From assembly GCA_947425005.1 (NCBI GenBank), contig CANDYP010000005.1, forward strand, positions 1 through 29,469: a stretch of 29,469 nucleotides of DNA, in the 5' to 3' direction. This stretch comes from Rickettsiales bacterium. GTDB lineage: Bacteria; Pseudomonadota; Alphaproteobacteria; Rickettsiales; UBA1997. The notes under the pieces are model-generated. The model was not told the DNA's origin and ran no database searches. It saw only the letters and a list, made by a program, of their open reading frames with translations. The position numbers were made by a program, and so were the translations under genes. Shown here piece after piece: positions 8,598 through 16,669 of the stretch; within the stretch, counting starts at the first letter, position 1; each line of letters starts with the position of its first letter.

Positions 8598-8899
8598 AGC
8601 CCGCTGAAATGTTTTTAGTAATCAGAACATGAGAGTTTAAAGCGGAGATATCGCCATCGAGAAGAGGGGGCGGATCATTTGGATTTGTCACTAAAAGTCA
8701 ACCCATGACTTGGGCCTTTGATCATCAGCTTTTAGAATTTTTACCAATTGTCACACGCGTGTGACAATTCATTTTTGGGAAATTATTTCGTCAAATTTTT
8801 TACAAAGATTACTCCGAACTGCGCTGTTGAAAATCAAAAAGCCCGACCATATCGTCGCCCCGAATTTCCCCTCCAAAATCCCCTCTTCAAAAAACATTA
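8598..8899. promoter_or_regulatory. Divergent pstS/bamA intergenic region with perfect 24-bp palindrome
   Basis: This 302-base divergent gap contains a perfect palindrome at 8746-8769 with half-site AATTGTCACACG. The full dyad includes TTGTCACACGCGTGTGACAA. Just left of it, CTAAAAG near 8690 can pair with CTTTTAG near 8729-8735, enclosing CCCA/TGGG, and a T-run follows. The dyad is long and exact enough to be an operator for a dimeric regulator. It is not the usual PhoB direct repeat or a CRP TGTGA-N6-TCACA site. No gene was seen in the gap, and no clear -35/-10 pair stood out. Confidence 0.55.
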
Positions 8900-11254
8900 A
8901 TGCGACAAGCAAGCCACAATTCTTGCCCGAAAAGTATTGCGCCAAAAATTTATTTTTTGGCGCTATTTTTGTGCTGCTCGCTGGTTAATTTTTCATCACC
9001 CGCTAAAGAAATTTCTAAAGAAGTTGCAGCCCGACCATCTGTCGTCATCAAAGGAAATGAAAGGGTCGACAACGACACGATCCTTTCTTACCTACCAACT
9101 TCTGACAATAAAAAAGGCGCCTCAAAATTCTCGCAAAAAAACATCGACGAGTTGCTTAAAAAACTTTACGAATCCGATCTTTTTGCCGACGTAAAAATCT
9201 CTCAAGAAAACAATCAGCTCGTCATCGAAGTAAAAGAAAATCCCGTCATTAGCGACGTGAAATTCGTGGGAAATAAAAAGGTGGAAGACGATGCGCTGCA
9301 AAGCGAAGTCAGCTTAAAAAAGCGCGGAGTTTTTACTAAATCCAAACTGCAATCTGACTTAAAAAGAATTAACGAAATTTATTTAAAATCGGGTCGCTTC
9401 TTAACCAAAATTGATCCGAAAATTATTCAAAAAGATCAGAACCGCATCGACATTATTTTTGAAATTTTCGAAGGGCAGAAGGCAAAAATTTCTGATCTTT
9501 ATTTTGTCGGGAACCTGGCCTTCTCTGATCGCGAGCTGCTTGATGAAGTCTCCACCAAAAAATCAGAATGGTATAAATTTCTTTCGACTGCCGATGTTTA
9601 CGATTCGGATCGCATTGAATTCGACAAAGAAAAATTGCGCCGCTTTTACGGTTCCAAAGGTTACGCCGATTTCGCCGCCATCTCCTCCATCGCTCAAATC
9701 ACGCCCACTAAAGATAAATTTTTTATCACTTTCCTGATCGAAGAAGGCATCAAATACGATGTCGGCGAAGTCAATATCGTCAACCGCGTAGCCAAGTTTG
9801 ACGCTTCGATTTTGAACAAAGAAATTCTGATCAAACCAGGTAAGGTTTACAATTCTGAACTAATCGACAAAACCGTCGACGCGATGATTAAAATAATGTC
9901 GGAAAAAGCTTACGCCTTTGCCCACATCGAACCAGTTCTCAAGCGCAACAAAGACCAAAAAATTATCGACATTGATTTTGTAATTGAAGAAACGCCGCCA
10001 ATTTACATTGATCAAATTCGCATCAGCGGCAACACCAGAACTCTTGACGAGGTGATCCGCCGCGAACTACGCATTCGCGACGGTGACGCCTACAACATCA
10101 CTCAAATTAATCGCTCAAAACAGAGATTACAAAATCTTGCCTTTTTCGAAAAAGTTGAATTTACCACCAAAAGAATCGGCAACACCGACAAGGTTGATTT
10201 GGAAATTGAAGTAAAAGAAAAAAAGACCGGCGAGCTCAATCTCGGCGTCGGCTACTCTACGGTTGACAAGGTCACGGCCAATGTCGGCATTAAAGAACGT
10301 AACCTAATGGGAACGGGTCGCGAGCTTGGATTTAACATCCAAAAATCTTACAGCCGCCTTACTTCTGAAATAAATTACACCAAGCCCTATTTCTTGGGAC
10401 GCCCGATTGACGCTGGTTTTGACCTATTCAAATACGATCTCTCCAAACGTAACACTCTAGTTTACGATCAAAGATCCAGCGGCGTCACCTTCCGCGGCGA
10501 CTATTCAATTACCGAATTTTTGAAGCATCAAATTCGCTATTCATTCCGCGAAGAAAGCATCAGCAACGTCGACAAAACCGCCTCACTCAACTTACAAAAT
10601 CTGCAAGGCGACTTCACCAATTCCACCATCGGCCACAGCCTTCTTTACGACAAAAGAGACAATCGCATGAATCCAACCAACGGCTACTACGCCTCCGCCA
10701 GCCAAGACTACGCCGGCGTCGGCGGCTACATCAAAAATACCAAATACGAAGGATCGGCCGGCTACTACACGCCAACTTTTTCTGAAGATTTTATTTTAAA
10801 ATTCTTGGCGCGCGGCGGCGTGATTAACGGCAACGGCCAAGGCGTGCGCAGTAACGACGCCTTCTTTTTAGGCGGCAATAACTTCCGCGGTTTTGAATTT
10901 GCCGGCTTAGGGCCAAGAACCGTACTTAACGGCAGCCCGGTTGGCGGCGACGTTGTCGGCGGCAATATTTATTACGTCGGAACTGCAGAATTTAGATTTC
11001 CGGTTGGCTTGCCCAAAGAGCTGGGTATTAACGGCGTGCTGTTTAGCGACAACGGTACCGTCACCAAAGTTGACGCAATTAGCAAAAGGGGTGCAGAAGT
11101 GAAGGATAGTGGCTCAATCAGATCATCTTACGGTGTCAGCGTTGTGTGGTCTTCGCCCCTGGGGCCCATCCGTCTGGACTTCGCCAGAGTTGCCAAGAAA
11201 GAAGTTTACGACCGGACGCAGGCTTTCAGATTTAGTTTTGGGACGAGTTTTTAA
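8900..11254 (+). CDS. bamA: Outer membrane protein assembly factor BamA
   Basis: A 784-aa Omp85 protein, the core of the BAM complex that folds beta-barrel proteins into the outer membrane. Seen: a signal segment after a basic start (KIYFLALFLCCSLVNF), then POTRA repeats over roughly residues 45-395 (for example VVIKGNERVDNDTI, ISDVKFVGNKKVEDDAL, IYIDQIRISGNTRTLDEVIRREL). The 16-strand barrel follows, with the conserved lid-loop motif LGGNNFRGFEFAGLGPR near residue 657-673, and it ends in a C-terminal aromatic strand FRFSFGTSF. Length is normal. rseP/yaeL and skp, the common neighbours, are absent; the gene instead diverges from pstS. The stop codon lies inside a 23-bp tandem repeat. Confidence 0.97.
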   Translation: MRQASHNSCPKSIAPKIYFLALFLCCSLVNFSSPAKEISKEVAARPSVVIKGNERVDNDTILSYLPTSDNKKGASKFSQKNIDELLKKLYESDLFADVKISQENNQLVIEVKENPVISDVKFVGNKKVEDDALQSEVSLKKRGVFTKSKLQSDLKRINEIYLKSGRFLTKIDPKIIQKDQNRIDIIFEIFEGQKAKISDLYFVGNLAFSDRELLDEVSTKKSEWYKFLSTADVYDSDRIEFDKEKLRRFYGSKGYADFAAISSIAQITPTKDKFFITFLIEEGIKYDVGEVNIVNRVAKFDASILNKEILIKPGKVYNSELIDKTVDAMIKIMSEKAYAFAHIEPVLKRNKDQKIIDIDFVIEETPPIYIDQIRISGNTRTLDEVIRRELRIRDGDAYNITQINRSKQRLQNLAFFEKVEFTTKRIGNTDKVDLEIEVKEKKTGELNLGVGYSTVDKVTANVGIKERNLMGTGRELGFNIQKSYSRLTSEINYTKPYFLGRPIDAGFDLFKYDLSKRNTLVYDQRSSGVTFRGDYSITEFLKHQIRYSFREESISNVDKTASLNLQNLQGDFTNSTIGHSLLYDKRDNRMNPTNGYYASASQDYAGVGGYIKNTKYEGSAGYYTPTFSEDFILKFLARGGVINGNGQGVRSNDAFFLGGNNFRGFEFAGLGPRTVLNGSPVGGDVVGGNIYYVGTAEFRFPVGLPKELGINGVLFSDNGTVTKVDAISKRGAEVKDSGSIRSSYGVSVVWSSPLGPIRLDFARVAKKEVYDRTQAFRFSFGTSF

Positions 11255-11305
11255 TTGAGATTGGGACGAACTTCTAATTGAGATTGGTGCGAATTTCTAA
11301 TTGAG
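11237..11305. repeat. 23-bp tandem repeat, three units, overlapping the bamA stop
   Basis: Three consecutive 23-base units occur at 11237-11259, 11260-11282 and 11283-11305, with consensus ATTGGGACGAACTTCTAATTGAG. The first unit contains the last codons of bamA and its TAA (11252-11254). The third ends in the TTGAG that starts family A copy 3, whose border GAGTTCGTGACGAG resembles the unit itself. Units differ at a few positions, so the array is not very recent. Confidence 0.85.
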
Positions 11306-11412
11306 TTCGTGACGAGAAACCCCCCTACCCCCCCTTATCAGGGGGGGCTTAAACCGAACTCGATAAAAGCCCCCCTGATAAGGGGGGTAGGGGGGTTTCT
11401 CGTCACGAACTC
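11303..11412. repeat. Family A palindromic element, copy 3
   Basis: The outer arms are long and match exactly: GAGTTCGTGACGAGAAACCC at the left, its complement at the right ending in CGTCACGAACTC. The inner arms are CCCCCTTATCAGGGGGG and its complement. The centre (CTTAAACCGAACTCGATAAAAG) is inverted relative to copies 1 and 2. It lies between the convergent genes bamA and hisZ, 8 bases from the hisZ stop, where a two-way terminator would be expected. Confidence 0.93.
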
Positions 11413-11420
11413 AGACCAAA

Positions 11421-12350
11421 CTAACTCACCTTCCTCAAAAAATTCATGTAGATCGTGGCGCCGACTGCATCGAGTTCATTGATTTTGTACCTGCCGCCGC
11501 GCGCCACCGGATAAGCAAAATCGCCACAAAAAACATCAAACATGATGTCGAGATGGTAAGAAGATTGATCGTCACCAAATAAATCAAAACACACTGCCAC
11601 TTGCGGAAAATTTTCTTTCAAAAAGTCGGCAATTTTTTGCGCCCTGGCAATTTCTTTAATAATTTTTGGTGATTTTATTTTGGCTGAAATTTCTTTCGCC
11701 AGATTTTCTAAGTCGTGATTTGAAAGCACGATTTTACTGATGATGTCGCTATTTTTGCCGGCGAATTTTCTGATCAATGTCAGATTTTTTTGCCTAATTG
11801 CGTCGCGTAATTCTTCGCGATTTTTCGCGTCAATTTCATCCAAAAAAATCTCCAAAAAATTCGGCAAAGAAAATTCGATTAACAAATTTTTGACGCTTAA
11901 TTTTTTTAGAACCTGCAGCAAAGTTTCGATGATTTCGAAGTTAGATTTTTCTGCGTCACATCCGATGATCTCAACTCCCACCTGGGTTTGCTGACGGTCT
12001 TTGTAGAGGTCATTATTTTTTGCACAAAGCACGTCGCCAACGTAACAAAGTTTCAGTGGCAGGTTTTCTTCTTTTAAACGACTGGCCAAAAGCCTTGATA
12101 TTTGTGGCGTGATGTCGTTGCGGAAAATTAAATTTTTGCCGGAAATCACGTCGACAGTTCGAAAAGAATTTTGCGGTTGTCCCAAAAAATTAGTCGAAAA
12201 ATTATCTTCAAATTCCACCAAAGGCGTTTTGATCAAACGGTATTTAGCCTTTAAAAACGCACCTACAGCGATGTTAATATTTTCATGATTTTTTTCTGCT
12301 TCGTCAAAAAGCAAATCGTAAAATCCCACGGGGAGAAGTTGTTTTTGCAT
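11421..12350 (-). CDS. hisZ: ATP phosphoribosyltransferase regulatory subunit HisZ
   Basis: A 309-aa paralogue of the histidyl-tRNA synthetase catalytic domain that lacks the anticodon-binding domain, as in HisZ. Known HisZ proteins pair with short-form HisG to make the first enzyme of histidine biosynthesis and carry its histidine feedback control. Seen: LLPVGFYDLLFDEAE at the start, the class II synthetase motif 2-like segment LIFRNDITPQISRLLASR, LKLCYVGDVL, QQTQVGVEIIGCDA, and the C-terminal RGGRYKINELDAVGATIYMN. It begins 2 bases after the udg stop, so the two are probably co-translated. No hisG is present in the window. A degenerate synthetase of other function is less likely. Confidence 0.85.
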   Translation of the reverse strand: MQKQLLPVGFYDLLFDEAEKNHENINIAVGAFLKAKYRLIKTPLVEFEDNFSTNFLGQPQNSFRTVDVISGKNLIFRNDITPQISRLLASRLKEENLPLKLCYVGDVLCAKNNDLYKDRQQTQVGVEIIGCDAEKSNFEIIETLLQVLKKLSVKNLLIEFSLPNFLEIFLDEIDAKNREELRDAIRQKNLTLIRKFAGKNSDIISKIVLSNHDLENLAKEISAKIKSPKIIKEIARAQKIADFLKENFPQVAVCFDLFGDDQSSYHLDIMFDVFCGDFAYPVARGGRYKINELDAVGATIYMNFLRKVS

Positions 12351-12352
12351 AT

Positions 12353-13312
12353 TTATTTATCTTTTAAAAATTGCTCTAACGCCAACATGTCGTGCCACGC
12401 CAGCTTTTTTTTCGACGATTGCCGCATCAAATAAGACGGGTGAAAAACAACAAAAGTTTTGATTTTACGCGACAAAAATTTCGGCGCAAAATCCATAAAT
12501 TTTCCACGCACCGAGCTGATCGGATCAGTAATACCAAGGACTGCTGCCATTGAAGTGGCACCGACCAAAACCAAAACTTCCGGATTTAAAAGCTGAATGT
12601 GACGCTCCACAAAAGGCCGACAAATCGCCAATTCTTCGTCGGTGGGACGGCGATTCCCCGGCGGTCGCCAAAAAATTACGTTCGTAATGTAGAAGTTTTT
12701 TTCGCGCGTCATGTTGATGCCGCGGAACATGCCATCCAAAACTTTTCCGGAATCACCGCAAAATGGGATACCCTGCAAATCCTCGTGATTACCGGGCGCT
12801 TCGCCGATCACCATCACTTTTGAAGTTGGACTTCCGTCACAAAAAACCGTGTTAGTTGCCATCTTTTTTAAATTGCAGCCGTCAAAATTTTCTACGGCTT
12901 TGCGCAATTCCGGCAGCGTCTTTGCAGCATCCGCGGCCTTTTTAGCTTTTGCCACGATTTCGTTAAGTGACACAAATTTCTGATCAGAAATTTCTGAAAC
13001 AGAGTTGTTCGCAATGTTTTGTTGAGATTTTTTTGCCAAAGTTGAGAGGGCCTCGTTAGTTGAGAATTGCGGCTTAACGAAATGTTGAGCTGGCGAAATT
13101 ATTTGGGGAATTGACGCCGGAATATCGTAGAATCTCTCTTCCTGACTCTCTTCGTAACCTTGCGAAATCGGCGCTGATTTTTTTACTACGGGAATTTTTT
13201 TAATCTTATCTTTCTGGGCAAAATGATTCTGCGGATTTTCTGCAATCACTTCGTTTAAATCGTTGTCGACGTAGAACTGGACAATGTCCGTGATGTTGTA
13301 ACTTTTGCTCAT
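12353..13312 (-). CDS. Uracil-DNA glycosylase, family 4-like
   Basis: A 319-aa protein with a family-4-type uracil-DNA glycosylase domain in the C-terminal 180 residues. It is expected to remove uracil from DNA as the first step of base-excision repair. Seen: the water-activating motif GEAPGNHEDLQG (170-181), YITNVIFWRPPGNRRPT, ICRPFVERHIQLLNPEVLVLVG and the closing HPSYLM motif. The N-terminal ~110 residues are low-complexity and variable, common in alphaproteobacterial relatives. Classical family 4 enzymes hold a [4Fe-4S] cluster with four cysteines. Here the C-P-L-C pair is reduced to GCNLKK and the KCRPPG cysteine is Trp (FWRPPG), so the cluster is probably absent. The start codon overlaps the nrdR stop (TAATG). 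Confidence 0.88.
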   Translation of the reverse strand: MSKSYNITDIVQFYVDNDLNEVIAENPQNHFAQKDKIKKIPVVKKSAPISQGYEESQEERFYDIPASIPQIISPAQHFVKPQFSTNEALSTLAKKSQQNIANNSVSEISDQKFVSLNEIVAKAKKAADAAKTLPELRKAVENFDGCNLKKMATNTVFCDGSPTSKVMVIGEAPGNHEDLQGIPFCGDSGKVLDGMFRGINMTREKNFYITNVIFWRPPGNRRPTDEELAICRPFVERHIQLLNPEVLVLVGATSMAAVLGITDPISSVRGKFMDFAPKFLSRKIKTFVVFHPSYLMRQSSKKKLAWHDMLALEQFLKDK

Positions 13313-13761
13313 TACTTCACTACCTGCTTAATAAATTTCTGAAAATCATCCGCCTTTTCAAAATTTTTGTAGACCGAAGCAAAGCGCACGAAGGCCACTT
13401 TATCCAGCTTCTCCAAAGCCAGCATCACCATCTCGCCAATTTTTGACGAAGGGATTTCGGTTTCATTTTCCATCTCAAGTTGACGCACGATGTTGTTCAC
13501 TAACTTTTCGACTTGCAGCTCTGCCACCGGCCTCTTGCGCACCGCCATCTCAATTGACTTTTTCAGCTTTTCCGGATCAAAAATTTTCTTCTCGCTATTT
13601 TTTTTGATCACCAAAATTTCGCGCAATTGCACACGTTCGTACGTCGTAAATCGTGAATCACAGGCAGCGCAATAACGCCGTCTCTTCACTGACTCACCGT
13701 CATCCGAGATGCGGCTGTCTTTAACTTGGGTTTCAATACTTCCGCAAAATGGGCAACGCAT
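13312..13761 (-). CDS. nrdR: Transcriptional repressor NrdR
   Basis: A 149-aa repressor of ribonucleotide reductase genes that senses (d)ATP. The start chosen is the ATG giving MRCPFCGSIETQVKDSR, the invariant N-terminus of the family; an upstream in-frame start would add 14 unrelated residues. The zinc ribbon cysteines are Cys3, Cys6, Cys31 and Cys34 (RCPFC, YCAACDSRF), followed by the ATP-cone domain (VIKKNSEKKIFDPEKLKKSI ... FVRFASVYKNF). Its stop overlaps the udg start by one base, placing it first in a nrdR-udg-hisZ operon. No ribonucleotide reductase gene is in the window. Confidence 0.96.
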   Translation of the reverse strand: MRCPFCGSIETQVKDSRISDDGESVKRRRYCAACDSRFTTYERVQLREILVIKKNSEKKIFDPEKLKKSIEMAVRKRPVAELQVEKLVNNIVRQLEMENETEIPSSKIGEMVMLALEKLDKVAFVRFASVYKNFEKADDFQKFIKQVVK

Positions 13762-13784
13762 AATAATCAGTATTAATGAACATC

Positions 13785-13851
13785 GAGTTTGGCAATGAGC
13801 CACGTCATGCGACGGGGCGACAAGTTAGGGTCGGGACCCACTACCAAACTC
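13785..13851. repeat. Imperfect inverted repeat between prfB and nrdR
   Basis: GAGTTTGG (13785-13792) is exactly complementary to CCAAACTC (13844-13851). The pairing continues imperfectly inwards (CAATGAG with CCCACTA), and the loop contains GGGTCGGGACCC. The terminal GAGTTT resembles the GAGTTC ends of families A and B. It sits just past the prfB stop and may be a decayed member of the palindromic elements or a terminator. Confidence 0.55.
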
Positions 13852-13855
13852 AGAA

Positions 13856-14951
13856 TTAAATTTTTTCGGTTAGAGCTGCTTTGATGAAACCTTCGATCTC
13901 GCCATCCAACACACTTTGAATATTTCCCGTCTCAAAATCGGTGCGCAAATCTTTCACCAGCTGGTAAGGATGCAAGACGTAAGAGCGGATTTGGTGGCCC
14001 CAACTATTGTCAGTTTTTTGGCTTTCCGTCGCGGCGAGCGCGTCGGCTTTCTTTTTCATTTCCATCTCGAACATCCGTGATTTTAGCATCTTCATGCACT
14101 CTGCGCGATTACGAATTTGCGAACGATCGGACTGACATTGCACCACAATATTAGTTGGCAAATGCGTCATGCGCACAGCGGAATCGGTTTTGTTGACGTG
14201 CTGTCCGCCAGCGCCCGAGGCGCGAAAAGTGTCAACGCGAATGTCTTTTTCTTCGATTGCAATTTCGATTTCGTCGTCAACTTCCGGATAGACCCAAACC
14301 GAGGTAAAACTGGTTTGTCTTTTGCCGTTGGCGTTGAAAGGCGAGATGCGCACCAACCTGTGTACGCCTGACTCCATCTTCATCCAGCCGAAAGCAAAAC
14401 GACCGGAAATTTTTAATGTCGCCGAGCGAATTCCCGCCTCTTCGCCGTCCAACATGCTGACGATTTCGACTTTAAATTTTTTGGAATTGGCGAAGCGTTC
14501 GTACATTCTAAGCAGCATTAATCCGAAATCGCAGGAGTCGGTTCCACCAGCGCCAGCATTGATGTCGAGGAAGCAATTGTTAACGTCGGTTTCGCCGGAA
14601 AATAAACATTCAACCTCAAAACTGTCGGAAGTTTTTTTCAAAGAAATCAGATTTTTTTCAGTATCTTTTAGAAGCTGCGCATCGCCTTCCAACTCGGCCA
14701 ATTCGGCATATTCGCGATTATCTTTCAGGGCATTTTCAATTGCTAAAAACGCTCCCAACTTTTCTTCCAAAACCGATTTTTCTTTGAGAATTTTTTGGGC
14801 TTCCGACTTGTTATTCCACAGCTCTGGATCTTCCGACAACTTATTCAGCTCAGCTAATTTTTCTTGGATTTTTTCCGGATCAAAGACACCTCTTAATCAA
14901 GGCCAGAGAGGCTTCAATCGCGGTGATTAGATTTTCGATTTCAGCGGACAT
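13856..14951 (-). CDS. prfB: Peptide chain release factor 2 (with programmed +1 frameshift)
   Basis: RF2 terminates translation at UGA and UAA. The main frame alone starts within the protein. The true gene starts at the ATG at 14951-14949 and reads 23 codons (MSAEIENLIT...IKRCL). It then meets an in-frame TGA at 14882-14880 and continues after a +1 slip as DPEKIQEKLAELNKLSEDPELW, giving 364 aa, the normal RF2 length. Seen: the stop-recognition tripeptide SPF (ISPFNANGKRQTSF, about residue 202) and the catalytic GGQ in GAGGQHVNKTDSAVR (about 248-250). The frameshift is the known autoregulation of RF2: low RF2 lets ribosomes pause at UGA and shift. The gene diverges from lpd across an 83-bp gap. 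Confidence 0.96.
14880..14894 (-). promoter_or_regulatory. prfB programmed +1 frameshift site
   Basis: On the minus strand the order is AAGAGG, TGT, CTT, TGA, T. The AAGAGG is a Shine-Dalgarno-like hexamer at the same distance from the CTT slip codon as the AGGGGG of the E. coli prfB site. Slippage of the CTT tRNA to TTT places GAT (Asp) as the next codon and restores the RF2 frame. Confidence 0.93.
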
Positions 14952-15034
14952 TGGATAAAATATTGAGTTTTCGAGAAGGCAAAATATGGTCCGCGCCACT
15001 TTCCCGCCCCCCTCAAAATTTTTCTACAAAAAAT

Positions 15035-16513
15035 ATGACAGCCTCTGCAAAAAAATTTGATGTCTGCATTATCGGCGCCGGTCCTGGCGGTTACGTAGCA
15101 GCAATTCGCGCCGCCCAGCTTGGTTTGAAAGTTGGCATTGTTGAGGCCAATCACTTAGGCGGAATCTGCTTAAACTGGGGCTGCATTCCCACCAAAGCAC
15201 TTTTGAAATCTTCAGAAGTTAATCACCTTTTACACAATTTAGATGCCTTCGGATTTTCCGCCGAAAAAGTAAAATTTGATTTCGCTAAAATTATTGAACG
15301 CTCGCGCGGAGTCTCCGCAAAATTAAGTGGCGGCATTGCCGGCTTGATGAAGAAAAATAAAATCGAAGTAATTGACGGTTTCGCCAAATTTTTAGATGCC
15401 AAAAAAATCTCAGTAAGCCAAGTAAATCCAGGATCCCCTTATTTAGGGGGATCGAGCGGACGCGTCAGCGCCGCGATGGGGGTGCATGAAATACAAATTG
15501 AAGCAGCTTATTTTATCGTGGCTACCGGCGCTAGAGCGCGAGTGATTCCTGGCATGGAACCCGATGTTGAAAATATTTGGACCTACCGCGAAGCCATGAT
15601 CCCCAAGGCCCTACCAAAATCGTTGTTAGTTGTTGGTTCTGGCGCGATTGGTTGCGAATTTGCTTCGTTCTACAAAAACATGGGCGCACAAGTTACGATT
15701 TTAGAAATGGCAGCAAATATTTTGCCGGTTGAAGACGAAGAAATTTCGAAATTGGCGCGCAAATCTTTCGAGAAACAAGGCATTAAAATTCACACTTCTG
15801 CGGCACTAAAATCTTTGAAGAAAGGCAAAGGCGAAGTCACTGCCTCAGTTGAAATTAACGGCAAAGTTGAAGAAATCACCGCCGAGAAAGTCATCATGGC
15901 TGTAGGCATCGTAGCCAACACCGAAAATCTCGGACTCGAAAAAACCAAAGTAAAATTGGAAAAAGGTAACGTCGTAACTAACGGCTACATGGAAACCGCT
16001 GACGCTAATATTTTTGCCATCGGCGACGTTGCCGGTGCGCCGTGGCTAGCTCACAAAGCTTCTCACGAAGGAACAATCGCTGCCGAAAAAATCGCCAGCA
16101 AACTTGGAAAATACGACGCCAAAAAAATTCACCCAATTAAAAAAGACAACATTCCGGGATGTACTTATTCGATGCCGCAAATCGCCTCCGTTGGCCTAAC
16201 CGAGAAGAAAGCGCAAGAGGCCGGCAAGAAAATTAAAGTCGGTCGCTTCCCTTACATGGCCAACGGCAAAGCCATCGCCGCCGGCGAAACTGAAGGCTTG
16301 ATCAAAGTTATTTTCGACGAAAAAACCGGAGAACTTTTGGGCGCACATTTAATCGGCGCCGAAGTTACTGAAATGATTCAGGGCTACGTAATTGCGAAAC
16401 AAGCCGAGCTCACAGAAGAAGATTTAATGCACACAATTTTCGCCCATCCAACGATGTCAGAGATGATGCATGAAGCCGTGCTGGACGCTTATGGCAAGGT
16501 AATCCATTTTTAG
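15035..16513 (+). CDS. lpd: Dihydrolipoamide dehydrogenase (E3)
   Basis: A 492-aa FAD-dependent oxidoreductase, the E3 component that reoxidises dihydrolipoamide in the pyruvate and 2-oxoglutarate dehydrogenase complexes. The start chosen is the ATG giving MTASAKKFDVCIIGAGPGGY; the reading frame is open 28 codons further upstream, but that would overlap the prfB start. Seen: the FAD-binding GAGPGG, the redox disulfide GGICLNWGCIPTKA (Cys45, Cys50), ATGARARVIPG, the NAD-binding GSGAIGCEFASFY, FAIGDVAGAPWLAHKA, and the catalytic His-Glu pair AHPTMSE (His471, Glu476). About 20 residues near 130-152 (NPGSPYLGGSS and onwards) look inserted and are encoded by a palindromic stretch. E1 and E2 genes are not in the window. 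Confidence 0.96.
   Translation: MTASAKKFDVCIIGAGPGGYVAAIRAAQLGLKVGIVEANHLGGICLNWGCIPTKALLKSSEVNHLLHNLDAFGFSAEKVKFDFAKIIERSRGVSAKLSGGIAGLMKKNKIEVIDGFAKFLDAKKISVSQVNPGSPYLGGSSGRVSAAMGVHEIQIEAAYFIVATGARARVIPGMEPDVENIWTYREAMIPKALPKSLLVVGSGAIGCEFASFYKNMGAQVTILEMAANILPVEDEEISKLARKSFEKQGIKIHTSAALKSLKKGKGEVTASVEINGKVEEITAEKVIMAVGIVANTENLGLEKTKVKLEKGNVVTNGYMETADANIFAIGDVAGAPWLAHKASHEGTIAAEKIASKLGKYDAKKIHPIKKDNIPGCTYSMPQIASVGLTEKKAQEAGKKIKVGRFPYMANGKAIAAGETEGLIKVIFDEKTGELLGAHLIGAEVTEMIQGYVIAKQAELTEEDLMHTIFAHPTMSEMMHEAVLDAYGKVIHF
15424..15492. repeat. Palindromic in-frame insert within lpd
   Basis: GATCCCC TTATTTA GGGGGATC (15432-15453) is a strong hairpin, followed by GC-rich CGCGTCAGCGCCGCG and GATGGGGGTGCAT. 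The reading frame stays open across it. The protein segment it encodes falls where E3 enzymes usually have a short loop before the ATG motif. The core CCCCTTATxxAGGGGG is close to the inner core of family A (CCCCCTTATCAGGGGGG). It resembles the logic of palindromic elements that insert in frame in Rickettsia genes. Confidence 0.5.
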
Positions 16514-16514
16514 T

Positions 16515-16542
16515 TTGACAAACAAAGTTTCACCAATATTTT
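16515..16542 (+). promoter_or_regulatory. Candidate sigma-70 promoter for the Ala/Lys-rich protein gene
   Basis: TTGACA (16515-16520) is an exact -35 consensus, followed after 16 bases by TATTTT (16537-16542) as a -10. It lies just past the lpd stop and about 125 bases upstream of the small gene at 16670, leaving a long leader. The -10 is imperfect. Confidence 0.4.
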
Positions 16543-16669
16543 CCGCCCGCCTTTCGGTTACTTCTCCCCTTCAACTCTTTGTTAAAAAGCAGTCAGAAGA
16601 CGATTTAACGCCCGGAAGAAACTAGTCAGCAATGGCTAGATCTATCAAAACCAAATTGGTGTAAATCAA

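Noticed and set aside
13762..13803. Longer nrdR start adding 14 residues
   Set aside because: NrdR invariably starts with MRCPFC, which corresponds to the ATG at 13761.
14951..15034. Longer lpd start adding 28 residues
   Set aside because: It would begin on a non-ATG codon overlapping the prfB start, and the added residues do not resemble E3 proteins; the ATG at 15035 gives the standard N-terminus.
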